A stretch of 64,000 nt of DNA from Streptomyces sp. NRRL B-24484 (GCF_000717715.1 NZ_JOAI01000038.1:18926-82925); one strand, 5' to 3'; positions 9,088 to 17,949 are shown, counted from the first letter of the stretch. Notes: a model not told the origin generated them from the letters alone. Made by a program: numbers and translations.

Positions 9088-10244
9088 CCCCCGCCGAGAC
9101 CGACGCCGCCGTGGACCTGCTGGAGTCCGCCCTCGCCATCCCCTCGCCCTCCGGCGAGGAGCACCCGCTCGCCCGCCACCTCGCCGCCCGGATGCGCGCG
9201 GCCGGTCTCACCGCGAGCATCGACGCCGCCGGGAACGTCATCGGCGAGACCGAGCCGCGACCCGGCCCGACCGTGATGCTGGTCGGTCACCTCGACACCG
9301 TCCCCGGCGACCTGCCCGTGCGCCGCACCGGCGGGGTGATCACCGGACGCGGCGCCGTCGATGCCAAGGGCCCGCTCGCCGCGATGATCAGCGCCGTCGC
9401 CGCGGAAGCCGACTTCCCCGGCCGGCTGGTCGTCGCCGCGGTCGTCGAGGAGGAGACCCCGCGCTCGCGCGGCGCCGTCCACCTCGGCCGCACCCGCCCC
9501 GCCCCCGACGCGCTGATCGTCGGCGAACCCGGCGGCTGGCAGGGCGTCGTCCTCGGCTACAAGGGCAAGCTCGACCTGCGCTACCGGGTCACCCGCGCCG
9601 CCACCCACCCCAGCAACCCCGAACCCAAGGCCACCGAGGTCGCCACCGCCTTCTGGCAGCACCTGCTCGACCTGCTCGGCCCGGACGCCGGCCACGCCTC
9701 CTTCGGCACCCCCGGCGCCACCCTGGTCGCCATGCACGGCGACGCCGCCGCCGCGGAACTCGAGATCGGCGTCCGCACCCCCGTCGGCTTCGACATCCCG
9801 GCCTTCACCGCAGCCCTGCGCGAACGCGCCGACGGCGGCACCCTCGACGTCCTCAACGCCGTCGGCGCCGTGCTCTCCCCGCGCACCGACCCGGTCGTCC
9901 GCGCCCTCACCGCCGGCGTCCGCGCGGCCGGCGGCACCCCCCGGCCCACCCGCAAGACCGGCACCTCCGACATGAACACCCTCGCCGAGGTCTGGGACGT
10001 CCCGATGGCCACCTACGGCCCCGGCGACAGCGCCCTCGACCACTCCGACGACGAGCACATCGCCGTCGACGACTACCTGCGCGGCATCACCGTCCTGCGC
10101 ACCGCGCTGCGCCACCTCGCCGCCCTGCCGCCGCGGACGGCCGCACCCGCCACCGGGCCCGCAGCGACCGACACCCGCCCCGACCGACCCGACACCCCCC
10201 CCGCCGCCCCCGCGGCCCGCCAGCCGGAAGGCGTCCTGCGATGA
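9084..10244 (+). CDS. lysK: LysK-like M20 peptidase releasing product from AmCP
   Basis: ATG 9084 overlaps the lysZ stop (ATGA); 386 aa. It has the M20 metallopeptidase landmarks: VGHLDTVPGD (zinc His and Asp), GRGAVDAKGPL, VVEEETPRSRGA (catalytic Glu) and IVGEPGGW. In the carrier pathway this enzyme cleaves the isopeptide link between the LysW terminal glutamate and the finished amino acid. About 35 residues of Pro/Ala-rich sequence follow the catalytic core. The stop overlaps the NRPS start, tying product release to loading. Confidence 0.9.
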   Translation: MTPAETDAAVDLLESALAIPSPSGEEHPLARHLAARMRAAGLTASIDAAGNVIGETEPRPGPTVMLVGHLDTVPGDLPVRRTGGVITGRGAVDAKGPLAAMISAVAAEADFPGRLVVAAVVEEETPRSRGAVHLGRTRPAPDALIVGEPGGWQGVVLGYKGKLDLRYRVTRAATHPSNPEPKATEVATAFWQHLLDLLGPDAGHASFGTPGATLVAMHGDAAAAELEIGVRTPVGFDIPAFTAALRERADGGTLDVLNAVGAVLSPRTDPVVRALTAGVRAAGGTPRPTRKTGTSDMNTLAEVWDVPMATYGPGDSALDHSDDEHIAVDDYLRGITVLRTALRHLAALPPRTAAPATGPAATDTRPDRPDTPPAAPAARQPEGVLR

Positions 10245-13200
10245 GTGAGCTGATCAACCGCCTCGCCAAGCTCCCCGGTGAGCGGCGCGCCGCCTTCCTC
10301 GCCCAACTGCGCGGCGCCGGCGCCCGCCCCCAGACCGAACTGCGGCCCCGCGAGGACCGCGAGCGCCCGGTGCCGCTCTCCTTCGCCCAGGCCCCGCTCT
10401 GGTTCCTCGACCGGCTCGCCCCCGGCCTCGCCACCTACAACGTCACCACCGCCTACCGCCTCGATGGGCCGCTCGACACCGACGCCCTCGCCCGCGCCCT
10501 GGCCGGCGTGGTCGACCGCCACGAGGCGCTGCGGACCCGCGTCCGCGAGACGCCCGACGGGCCCGTCCAGGAGATCGCCGGGCACCAGTTCGTCGACCTC
10601 GCGCCGCTGCCCGCCGAGGGCGCCTCCCCGGACGAACGCGAGTCCTGGGCCGAGCGGTTCGCCGAGGAGTTCGCCCGCCGCCCCTTCGACCTGGAGACCG
10701 GACCGCTCTGGCGCGCCGCCCTCCTCCGGTCGGAGCCCGAACGCCACCTGCTCGTCCTCGCCGTGCACCACATCGTCTGCGACGGCTGGTCGCTCGGCGT
10801 CGTCGCCCGCGAACTCGCCGCCGGCTACGCGGGCGAGGCCGTCGCACCCCCGCCCGTCCAGTACGCCGACCACACCCTCTGGCAGCGCGCCCGCCTCACC
10901 GGCCCCGAACTCGCCCGGCTCACCGGCTTCTGGCGCGAACGGCTCGCCGGACTGCCCACCGTCGACCTGCCCACCGACCGCCCGCGCCCGCCCGAGGTCC
11001 GCTACGAGGGCGCCCATCGCAGCCGCCTGCTGCCCGCCGAACTCGCCCCCCGGGTACGCGAACTCGCCCGCAGCGAGGGCACCACCCCGTACACCGTGCT
11101 GCTCACCGCCTTCCTGCTGCTGCTCCGGCGCTACAGCGGCCAGCACGACCTGGTGGTCGGCTCGCCCACCGCCAACCGCGACCGGGTCGAGATCGAGGAC
11201 CTGGTCGGCTTCTTCGTCAACACCCTGCCGATCCGCGTCGACCTCGACGGCGAGCCCACCGGCCGCGAGGCCCTCGCCCGGGTGAGCGCCGCCGTCCGGG
11301 ACTCCTTCGCCCACGGCGAGCTGCCCTTCGAGCAGATCGTGGACGCCGCCCGGCCGCCCCGCGACCCCTCCCGCTCGCCGCTCGTCCAGCTCGCCTTCAC
11401 CTACCAGAACGCCGACCGGCCACTGCAGCTGACCGGCCTGACGGTCGACCAGTACGCCGTCGGCCCCGGCACCTCGCGCTTCGACATGAGCTGGAACGCC
11501 ACCGAACGCGCCGACGGCCTCGACCTCTACGTCGAGTACGCCACCGCCTTGTTCGACCCGGCGACCGTCGACCGGATGACCACCCACTACGGCACCCTGC
11601 TCGACGCCCTGCTCGCCGACCCCGGCGCCGAGGCCGGCCGACTGCCGCTGCTCTCCGCCGAGGAGCAGGCCGAACTCACCGGCGGCACCTTCGACGGCGC
11701 CCGCCGGCCCGTCCCCGCCGGCACCCTCGCCACCGCCTTCGCCGAGCAGGCCGCCCGCACCCCCGACGCCGTCGCCCTCGCCGTCTCCGGACGCGACACC
11801 AGCTACGCCGAACTCGACTCCGCCGCAGCCGAGTTGGCCGACCTCCTGCGGGCCGCCGGGGCCCGACCGGGCGAGCGCGTCGCGCTGCTGCTGCCCCGCA
11901 GCGAGGAGCTCCTCACCGCCGTCCTCGCCGTGCTGTGCACCGGCGCCGCCTACGTGCCGCTGGACGCCGCCAACCCGCCCGCCCGGATCGCCGCCGTCCT
12001 CGCCGACGCCACCCCCGTCGCCGTCCTCGCCACCGACACGACGGAACACGGTCTGCCGACCGGCTCCCCGGCCCGCCGGATCGTCCACCGCGACGGCCGC
12101 TGGCACCCCGAGGGCGGCGCCCTGGTCGCCCTGTCGGAATCCGGCGGCGAGGCCGGCCCCGACGACACCGCGTACGTCATCTACACCTCCGGCACCACCG
12201 GCACCCCCAAGGGCGTGCCCATCACGCACCGCAGCGCCGTCGCCTTCGCCGACTCCGTCCGCCGGCTCTTCGAGCTCACCGCGGACGACCGGGTGCTGGG
12301 CTTCGCCTCCGCCGCCTTCGACGTCTCCGTCTTCGAGACCTTCGCCGCCCTGCTCACCGGCGCCCGGCTCTGCCTCGCCACCGACGAGGAACGCCTCGAC
12401 CCCGCCCGCCTCCAGGAACTGATGGAACGTCAGTCCGTGACGGTGGTCGACCTGCCGCCCAGCGTGATGGCGCTGCTGGAGCCCGAGCGGCTGCCCGCCC
12501 TGCGGATCGTCTTCGTCGGCGGCGAGGCCTTCTCCGGCGAACTCGTCAACCGGTGGAACCCCGGCCGCCGCTTCTTCAACGGCTACGGCCCCACCGAGTG
12601 CACCGTCACCATGATCGTCCAGGAGTGCGCCGGCCACTGGACGGCGAGCCCGCCGATCGGCCTGCCGATGGACAACCACGTCGCCCACGTCCTCGACGGG
12701 CACCTCCAGCCCGTCCCGTACGGCGTGCCCGGCGAACTCGTCATCGGCGGTGCCGGGCTGACCCCCGGCTACCTCAACACCCCCGACCTCACCGCGGAGA
12801 AGATCGTCGCCGACCCGTTCGGTACCGCCCCCGGCGGCCGCCTCTACCGCACCGGCGACCTCGTCCGCCGTGAACCCGGCGGCGCCATCACCTTCCTCGG
12901 CCGGATCGACCAGCAGGTCAAACTCCGCGGCCTGCGGATCGAACTCGGCGAGGTCGAAGCCGCGTTGGCCGCCGTCCCCGGCATCGGGCAGACCGCCGCC
13001 GCCGTCTGGACGGACCCGCTCGGCGAACGCCACCTGGTCGTCTACACCGCCCCCGCCGACGGCGCCGAACCCGCCGAACCGGCCGCCCTGCGCGCCGCCC
13101 TCGCCGAACGCCTCCCGGGCTGGATGCTCCCCGCCCACTACGTCGCCCTGCCCGTCCTGCCGCTCACCACCAGCGGCAAGGTCGACCGGCGCGCCCTGCC

Positions 13201-13573
13201 CGAACCCGACCCCGCCGCCCGGCCGCGCGGCGGACCGGCCACCGCGCCCCGCACCGAGACCGAACGCATCCTCGCCGAGGAGGTGTTCGCCGAAGTCCTG
13301 GGCACCGACGGCGTCTGCGTGCACGACAGCTTCTTCGACCTCGGCGGCACCAGCCTGCGCAGCACCCGGCTGCTCGCCCGGATCCGCGAACGCTTCGGCG
13401 TCGAGGTGCCGCTCGCCGAGTTCTTCCGCGGCCCCACCGTCGAACACCTCGCCGCCCTGGTCGACCGGGCCCGCGCCACCGCACTCGACGACGACGCCCT
13501 GATCGGCCTGATCGAGCGGATGTCCGAGGACGAGGCGGCCCGGCTGCTCGCCGGCGGCGGCCCCGCCTCCTGA
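10241..13573 (+). CDS. Single-module nonribosomal peptide synthetase (C-A-T)
   Basis: ATG 10241 overlaps the lysK stop; 1110 aa. Domains: condensation (about 45-470) with HHIVCDG at 176-182; adenylation (about 500-990) with YTSGTTGTPKG from 648, GYGPTE near 781 and the catalytic lysine in TTSGKVDRR near 980; thiolation with GGTSLRS, phosphopantetheine Ser1038. There is no epimerase, thioesterase or reductase. Read by eye against GrsA, the specificity residues are about D-V-F-D-F-G-G-V-T-K; the second Asp suggests a polar or basic side chain, but this is uncertain. It probably activates the DADH-derived amino acid or its dipeptide partner. Release and other modules must lie to the left of the window or act in trans. 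Confidence 0.93.
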   Translation: MSELINRLAKLPGERRAAFLAQLRGAGARPQTELRPREDRERPVPLSFAQAPLWFLDRLAPGLATYNVTTAYRLDGPLDTDALARALAGVVDRHEALRTRVRETPDGPVQEIAGHQFVDLAPLPAEGASPDERESWAERFAEEFARRPFDLETGPLWRAALLRSEPERHLLVLAVHHIVCDGWSLGVVARELAAGYAGEAVAPPPVQYADHTLWQRARLTGPELARLTGFWRERLAGLPTVDLPTDRPRPPEVRYEGAHRSRLLPAELAPRVRELARSEGTTPYTVLLTAFLLLLRRYSGQHDLVVGSPTANRDRVEIEDLVGFFVNTLPIRVDLDGEPTGREALARVSAAVRDSFAHGELPFEQIVDAARPPRDPSRSPLVQLAFTYQNADRPLQLTGLTVDQYAVGPGTSRFDMSWNATERADGLDLYVEYATALFDPATVDRMTTHYGTLLDALLADPGAEAGRLPLLSAEEQAELTGGTFDGARRPVPAGTLATAFAEQAARTPDAVALAVSGRDTSYAELDSAAAELADLLRAAGARPGERVALLLPRSEELLTAVLAVLCTGAAYVPLDAANPPARIAAVLADATPVAVLATDTTEHGLPTGSPARRIVHRDGRWHPEGGALVALSESGGEAGPDDTAYVIYTSGTTGTPKGVPITHRSAVAFADSVRRLFELTADDRVLGFASAAFDVSVFETFAALLTGARLCLATDEERLDPARLQELMERQSVTVVDLPPSVMALLEPERLPALRIVFVGGEAFSGELVNRWNPGRRFFNGYGPTECTVTMIVQECAGHWTASPPIGLPMDNHVAHVLDGHLQPVPYGVPGELVIGGAGLTPGYLNTPDLTAEKIVADPFGTAPGGRLYRTGDLVRREPGGAITFLGRIDQQVKLRGLRIELGEVEAALAAVPGIGQTAAAVWTDPLGERHLVVYTAPADGAEPAEPAALRAALAERLPGWMLPAHYVALPVLPLTTSGKVDRRALPEPDPAARPRGGPATAPRTETERILAEEVFAEVLGTDGVCVHDSFFDLGGTSLRSTRLLARIRERFGVEVPLAEFFRGPTVEHLAALVDRARATALDDDALIGLIERMSEDEAARLLAGGGPAS

Positions 13574-13620
13574 CCCTCGCTTCACCTCGCCAGTCGTCCG
13601 AGCCCCCGGAGGAGCACCAG

Positions 13621-15642
13621 ATGGACCACTTGACGGGCCACCCGTCCACCGCCGACGGGCTCGACGCCTTCCGCCGCGACGTCCGCGAGCGGCTCGCCGG
13701 CCCCGCCGTGCGGGCCGCCCTCGACGCCTGGCGCGCCGCCCCCGGGCCGGACGCCGACGAGCGGCCGCTCTACCGCGAACTCGGCCGCCAAGGGCTGCTC
13801 GCCCCCGACTGGCCCGTGGAGTACGGCGGCCGCGGCCTCGGTCGCGCCGAGGCCGCCGCCCTCTACGAGGAACTCGTCCGGGCCGGCATCCCCGACACCC
13901 TGCACGTCAACACCGTCCAGATCGTCGGCCTGTTCCTGCTGATGGCCGGGACGGCCGAACAGAAAGCCGCCCACCTGCCCGCCATCGCCGCCGGCGAGCG
14001 CTTCGCCAGCGTGCTCTACACCGAGCCCGAGACCGGCTCCGACCTGGCCGCCCTGCGCACCACCGCCGTCCGGGACACCGCGTCGGAGCCCTCGGAGCCC
14101 TCGGAGCCCTCGGAGCCCTCGGACGGCTGGCGGCTGGCCGGCACCAAGGTGTTCAGCCTGAAGAGCGACCGCACCCACCTCGGCCTGTGCGCAGCCCGCA
14201 CCGGCCCCGCCGACGGCCGCTACCACGGCATCAGCCTCTTCCTGGTCGACCTCGCCGCCGAGGGGGTGCACCGCAGCGTGATCCCCGGCCTCGCCGACGA
14301 GCAGTTCCACCGGATCGACCTGCGCGGCGTCCGCGTCGGCGCCGACGCGCTGGTCGGCACCGAGCACGAGGGCTGGCCGCTGCTCACCCAGGCCCTTGCC
14401 GTCGAACGCACCGGCCTGGACTACGCGTTGAAGGCCGAGCGCTGGTACCGGGCCGTCCTGTCGCAGGGCCTCGACCGGCCCGAGGAGGTCGCCCGGTACG
14501 GCGCCGCCGTCGATGCCGCCGCCCTCTTCTCCGCCCGCCTCACCGCCGGGGTCCTCGCCCCCGCGGACGGCGGGGGCCACACCGCCGAGGTGGACGAGCC
14601 GCTCTCGGCCGCCGCCAAGTACTACACCAGCGAACTCGCCCAGGACGTCGCGGGGTGGGCAGCCGTCCACGGCCTGTCGACGCCCGGCACCGACCCGGGC
14701 CTGGAGGCCGGCTACCGGGAGGCACCCGGACTCACCCTCTCGGCCGGCACCTCCGAAGTGATGCTCCAGGTCGTCGCCGGGGCCGGTGCCCTCGACCCGG
14801 GCGACGACCTGCTGCAACAGCAACTCCGGCAGGCCGTCCGGAAACTGCTCGACCGGGCGGTCGCCGAGAAGCCCCGGCCCGGGGTCCACGACGCACCCGC
14901 CGAGGACGGCCCGGACTGCCCCTCCTGGGCCGCCCTCACCGAACTCGGCGCCCCGCTCTTCGAGGTGCCCGCCGAGGCGGGCGGACTCGACCTCGGCCTC
15001 GCCGCCGCCACCGTCGTCGCCGAAGAGCTCGGACGGGCCGCTCTCCGCGGCCCCTACCTGGACACCGCCACCGCCCTCGACCTGCTCGACCCGGACGCCG
15101 TCGGCCCCGCCGCGGAGGCCGCCTGCACCGGAACACCACGTGTGATGCCGACAGCCCTGCCGACCGGGCCCGCCGCCGCCCGACAGCGGATCCGGCAGGC
15201 CTCCTACCTGATCGGCCTGGCCGCCGGCGCCACCGGTGCGGCGACCGGACTCAGCCACCGCCGCGAACAGTTCGGCCGTCCACTGGCCCAGTGGCAGGGC
15301 GTCTCCCTGCCCCTGGCCCGCCAGCTCGTCCGGATCGAGGCGGGCCGCCTGCTCGTCCGCCGCGCCGCCGCCCTGGCCGACTCCGGCGCCCCCGAGACCC
15401 TGCTCACCCGGTCCGCCGCCGAGGCCCTGGCCACCGCCGCCGAAACCGCCCTGGAAGCCGTCCGCACCGCCGTCCACACCGCGGGCGTCCGCGGCCTCAC
15501 CGCCGCCACCCCCCTGCACCTCCACTACCGCCTCGTCCGCACCGAAGCCGTCCGCCTCGCCACCCCCGCCGCCCTCTGGCACACCGCCGGCTCGGCCCGC
15601 CTCGCCGAGCAGGCCGGCCCGTCCTCCGGCTGCGGCTCGTGA
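13621..15642 (+). CDS. Two-domain acyl-CoA-dehydrogenase-like flavoprotein
   Basis: ATG 13621 behind GGAGGAGC; 673 aa, about 1.7 times a normal acyl-CoA dehydrogenase. Residues 1 to about 400 form a complete dehydrogenase-like unit (EYGGRGLG, YTEPETGSDLAALRTT, LSAGTSEVMLQVVAG). Residues about 430-673 look like a second, degenerate unit (EVPAEAGGLDLGLAAATVVAEELGR, SHRREQFGRPLAQWQGV). A tandem repeat inserts SEP units in the first half. Standing directly after the NRPS, it may desaturate a carrier-tethered amino acyl group; azinomycin carries a dehydroamino acid beside the azabicycle. Ordinary fatty acid oxidation is less likely here. It is probably the last gene of the cluster. Confidence 0.82.
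   Translation: MDHLTGHPSTADGLDAFRRDVRERLAGPAVRAALDAWRAAPGPDADERPLYRELGRQGLLAPDWPVEYGGRGLGRAEAAALYEELVRAGIPDTLHVNTVQIVGLFLLMAGTAEQKAAHLPAIAAGERFASVLYTEPETGSDLAALRTTAVRDTASEPSEPSEPSEPSDGWRLAGTKVFSLKSDRTHLGLCAARTGPADGRYHGISLFLVDLAAEGVHRSVIPGLADEQFHRIDLRGVRVGADALVGTEHEGWPLLTQALAVERTGLDYALKAERWYRAVLSQGLDRPEEVARYGAAVDAAALFSARLTAGVLAPADGGGHTAEVDEPLSAAAKYYTSELAQDVAGWAAVHGLSTPGTDPGLEAGYREAPGLTLSAGTSEVMLQVVAGAGALDPGDDLLQQQLRQAVRKLLDRAVAEKPRPGVHDAPAEDGPDCPSWAALTELGAPLFEVPAEAGGLDLGLAAATVVAEELGRAALRGPYLDTATALDLLDPDAVGPAAEAACTGTPRVMPTALPTGPAAARQRIRQASYLIGLAAGATGAATGLSHRREQFGRPLAQWQGVSLPLARQLVRIEAGRLLVRRAAALADSGAPETLLTRSAAEALATAAETALEAVRTAVHTAGVRGLTAATPLHLHYRLVRTEAVRLATPAALWHTAGSARLAEQAGPSSGCGS
14083..14118 (+). 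repeat. Four tandem 9-bp units within acyl-CoA dehydrogenase gene
   Basis: TCGGAGCCC is repeated four times without error, encoding (S-E-P)x4 in a surface loop of the first dehydrogenase unit, just before DGWRLAGTKVF. Copy number changes would keep the frame. Confidence 0.95.
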
Positions 15643-15679
15643 GCCTGCCGGCAGGGGGCACCGCGTCCATGAGCTCCCG

Positions 15680-16315
15680 TCAGTACCACAGGGTGAGCCC
15701 GGCCGCACCGACTCCTGTGCACGCCGCGTGACGCAGCACCCGAAGCGGGCCGTCGATCAGTTCGTCGACATCGCGGTTCGGGTCGTCCGCCATCTCGTCC
15801 AGCCACAGCCGTATCCGGGCGGCCACCCGGGCCCGACGCAGCGGGTGAAGGTCGAGCGCCTGCTCGGCCGCGGGAAGCGCGGCACGTACCTGGGCAGCAT
15901 CGAACAGGAACTGCCCGCAGCAGCCGGGGAGTCGGAGCGTCGCATCGAGGCCGAGCCCCCACGTGAGCGCGGCCGCGCCGTCGCCCCTGGGCACCCCGGC
16001 GCAGAACAGGCCTTCGCCCTCCTGCTGCGGGACCACGTGCAGCAGATGCTCCTGGAACTCGTCCACCTCGCTCCCGTCGTTACGGACCCTGTCGACCGCA
16101 TCGGCGAAGCGCACGATCTCGTCGGTGCACCACGGCCGCCCGCCCGCCCCTTCGAACGTCCCCGCGGGCTCGAACCGCTCCCGCCACCGACTCGTCTCGG
16201 CCGACGGCTCCGGCCACACGCCGTGCGCGCCGGCAGCGTCGGGGAACCGGCGGCGCGCTTCCTCGACGGCGGTGTCATCCAGGACGCCGACCACCCAGAC
16301 CCCCATCACGCTCAT
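15680..16315 (-). CDS. Hypothetical protein, 211 aa
   Basis: ATG 16315 has AAGGAG 6 nt upstream, so I prefer it to the longer in-frame start at 16360. The protein is soluble, with no signal peptide or membrane span, and begins MSVMGVWVVGVLDD. It has an acidic middle (FADAVDRVRNDGSEVDEFQEHLLHVVP) and a Trp-rich stretch. I do not recognise the family. It runs toward the cluster's last gene, with its stop only about 40 bp away, so it marks the right boundary of the cluster rather than belonging to it. Confidence 0.7.
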   Translation of the reverse strand: MSVMGVWVVGVLDDTAVEEARRRFPDAAGAHGVWPEPSAETSRWRERFEPAGTFEGAGGRPWCTDEIVRFADAVDRVRNDGSEVDEFQEHLLHVVPQQEGEGLFCAGVPRGDGAAALTWGLGLDATLRLPGCCGQFLFDAAQVRAALPAAEQALDLHPLRRARVAARIRLWLDEMADDPNRDVDELIDGPLRVLRHAACTGVGAAGLTLWY

Positions 16316-16625
16316 CCGCGCTCCTTCACCTCGACGTCGCTCAGACCGATCGTCCAGCACCTCTTCCGCGGCAGATCCACGAGCGGGCCCGGGATGTGAT
16401 TATCGCCCGTCCACACATGCATTGGTCGGAATCACTCGCTGAATAGTCCACCGGTTCGACGAGTGTTCGGTGATGTAACGTCCGACGCATTCCCGGTGCG
16501 CGGCGCCGTCCGAGAGCCGCACGTCGGACGCGCGGGTTGACGATCGGGATTTCCTGCCGTGTGCACTAGGATCCGGCTCTGGCATCACGTGATCGACCGC
16601 GTTCAAACAATCGAGGAGAAGCCCG
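16316..16625. promoter_or_regulatory. Divergent intergenic region, relatively AT-rich
   Basis: This 310-bp gap holds no convincing gene. A perfect palindrome ATCACGTGAT lies at 16584-16593, just upstream of the YdhR-like gene. A GCGTTCAA half-site at about 16599-16606 matches one arm of the palindrome at 17936-17949. TTGACG at 16537-16542 and TAGGAT at 16567-16572 look like promoter boxes, but their 24-bp spacing is too long for a standard sigma-70 promoter. Confidence 0.4.
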
Positions 16626-16922
16626 ATGATCGGCGTGCTCGTGACCTTCACGCAGACCGAGAAGTTCGACCGTTCCACTGTCGCGAAGATTGCCGGCGAA
16701 CTCCGAGGACCGTTCGAAGGCATGGCCGGCCTGCGCTTCAAGAGCTTCATGCTCGACGACGACGGATTCCATGCACGGAACTTCTACGTGTGGGACGACG
16801 AGGACAAGGCCCGTTCCTTCTTCACGCAGGAGCTCGTCGACATGGTGGCGGGGATCTACGGCGTCCCGCCCACGATCGAATACCTCGACGTCGTGGGGTT
16901 CGTGGACAACTCCGGCACCTGA
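16626..16922 (+). CDS. YdhR-like small monooxygenase-fold protein
   Basis: 98 aa; ATG 16626 follows GAGGAGAAG. The sequence (MIGVLVTFTQTEKFD, GMAGLRFKSFMLDDDGFHARNFYVWDDEDKARSFF) matches the dimeric alpha-beta barrel of the YdhR/ABM family, in which a single chain is a ferredoxin-like subunit. Members are putative monooxygenases or bind small aromatic compounds; the real substrate is unknown. It stands alone, with a palindrome in its upstream region that could bind a local regulator. Confidence 0.75.
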   Translation: MIGVLVTFTQTEKFDRSTVAKIAGELRGPFEGMAGLRFKSFMLDDDGFHARNFYVWDDEDKARSFFTQELVDMVAGIYGVPPTIEYLDVVGFVDNSGT

Positions 16923-16984
16923 TTCCGGAGGGAACTCCCGCCCCGGCCGTTGTGGGCCATCGGGGCGATGTCGGGCACCGGGCG

Positions 16985-17863
16985 CTACGGGGCGTTCGGC
17001 CGGAAGTGCCTGACCACTGCGCCCGTCACCGCGCCCGCGACCATGGGAAGGCCGGTGATCAGTCCGGCGACGAGGACGAGCTCGAGGAGGACCTCGCCCG
17101 CTCCGGGCCCCTGGTCGCCCGCTGCGGCGCCCACGTATCTCGACATCAGGCTGAGGGGCATCGCCACCGTTCCTCCGGCGAGTGCCACCAGCGGGAGCCA
17201 CTCGCCGTGGCGGGCGACGGACCACCCGAGGAGCGCAGCGGGGACGGCGAGCAGGAGCAGCGTCAGCATGATGCAGCCGCCCGCCATGTCCTCCATGCCG
17301 AAGAACCAGGGCAGCCACATGGCTGCGGCCGAACCGACCGTCCAGAGCGCCGGGCGCGTCCACCTGTGGCGCGGCCCGGGACCCGGTCCGGCGATGCGGG
17401 TGGCTGGTTGCCGGCCGGCGGTCGGGCGCTGCCACCGGGCCTCGCAAGAGTGGCGCAGGGCCTGGCCGAGCACCACGCCGACGAACAGCGGGACTTCGGC
17501 GCATCCCGCGAATACCGGCCAGACGACCGCGCCGACGAACAGCCCGTGGGGTGCCGGGCCTCCGGTCGGCGCGTCGAGCCAGAGGACCTGCACCAGGAAG
17601 AGGGCGGCGCAGAGTCCGGCCGCGAGGCCGAGGAGTGTCCAGGCCCCAAGGTAGCCGAGGAGGATGCCGAGCAGCAGGCCCGAGCCGCCGCCCAGGAGGA
17701 GCACCCCGGGCAGAACCGCACTGCCCGACCGGGTCCCGGCGACCGCCGGGAGGAAGAGGGTCAGCGGCGCGAAGACGGCCCAGGCCGCGGACCAGTACGT
17801 GCTGTACGGCGGAGGGCGGAGCCTCGTACTGCCGCGCACCGGGCGACCGCTGTACTCGGGCAC
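16985..17863 (-). CDS. Multi-pass membrane protein of unknown function
   Basis: 292 aa with about seven or eight hydrophobic spans, including WAVFAPLTLFLPAVAG, VLLLGGGSGLLLGILLGYL, CIMLTLLLLAVPAALLG and VLLELVLVAGLITGLPM. A cytoplasmic loop rich in Arg and Pro divides two halves. No transporter or enzyme motif is evident. It is divergent from the serine-hydrolase homologue and converges on the YdhR-like gene 62 bp away. Start taken as ATG 17863. Confidence 0.65.
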   Translation of the reverse strand: MPEYSGRPVRGSTRLRPPPYSTYWSAAWAVFAPLTLFLPAVAGTRSGSAVLPGVLLLGGGSGLLLGILLGYLGAWTLLGLAAGLCAALFLVQVLWLDAPTGGPAPHGLFVGAVVWPVFAGCAEVPLFVGVVLGQALRHSCEARWQRPTAGRQPATRIAGPGPGPRHRWTRPALWTVGSAAAMWLPWFFGMEDMAGGCIMLTLLLLAVPAALLGWSVARHGEWLPLVALAGGTVAMPLSLMSRYVGAAAGDQGPGAGEVLLELVLVAGLITGLPMVAGAVTGAVVRHFRPNAP

Positions 17864-17935
17864 CGGACCCTCCCTGCCGTTCCCGGGCAGGTGGGACCCC
17901 TGCCGTGCTCGGTGCCGGTCATCCTTCCAGCTCTT

Positions 17936-17949
17936 TTGAACGCGTTCAA
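17936..17949. promoter_or_regulatory. Perfect 14-bp palindrome, candidate operator
   Basis: TTGAACGCGTTCAA is a perfect inverted repeat between the divergent membrane-protein gene (starts 17863) and the serine-hydrolase homologue (starts 18070). Its size and symmetry suit a dimeric helix-turn-helix regulator. The GCGTTCAA half recurs upstream of the gene at 16626. Confidence 0.5.

Noticed and set aside
6136..10244. Primary lysine or arginine biosynthesis by the LysW pathway
   Set aside because: Actinomycetes make lysine through diaminopimelate, and argJ/argD are absent. The cassette is fused by overlaps to a transketolase and an NRPS, which fits specialised metabolism.
10073..13585. A 1170-codon minus-strand frame opposite the NRPS
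   Set aside because: Low-complexity Gly/Ala/Glu/Val translation, no ribosome site, and the plus strand is a clear C-A-T module.
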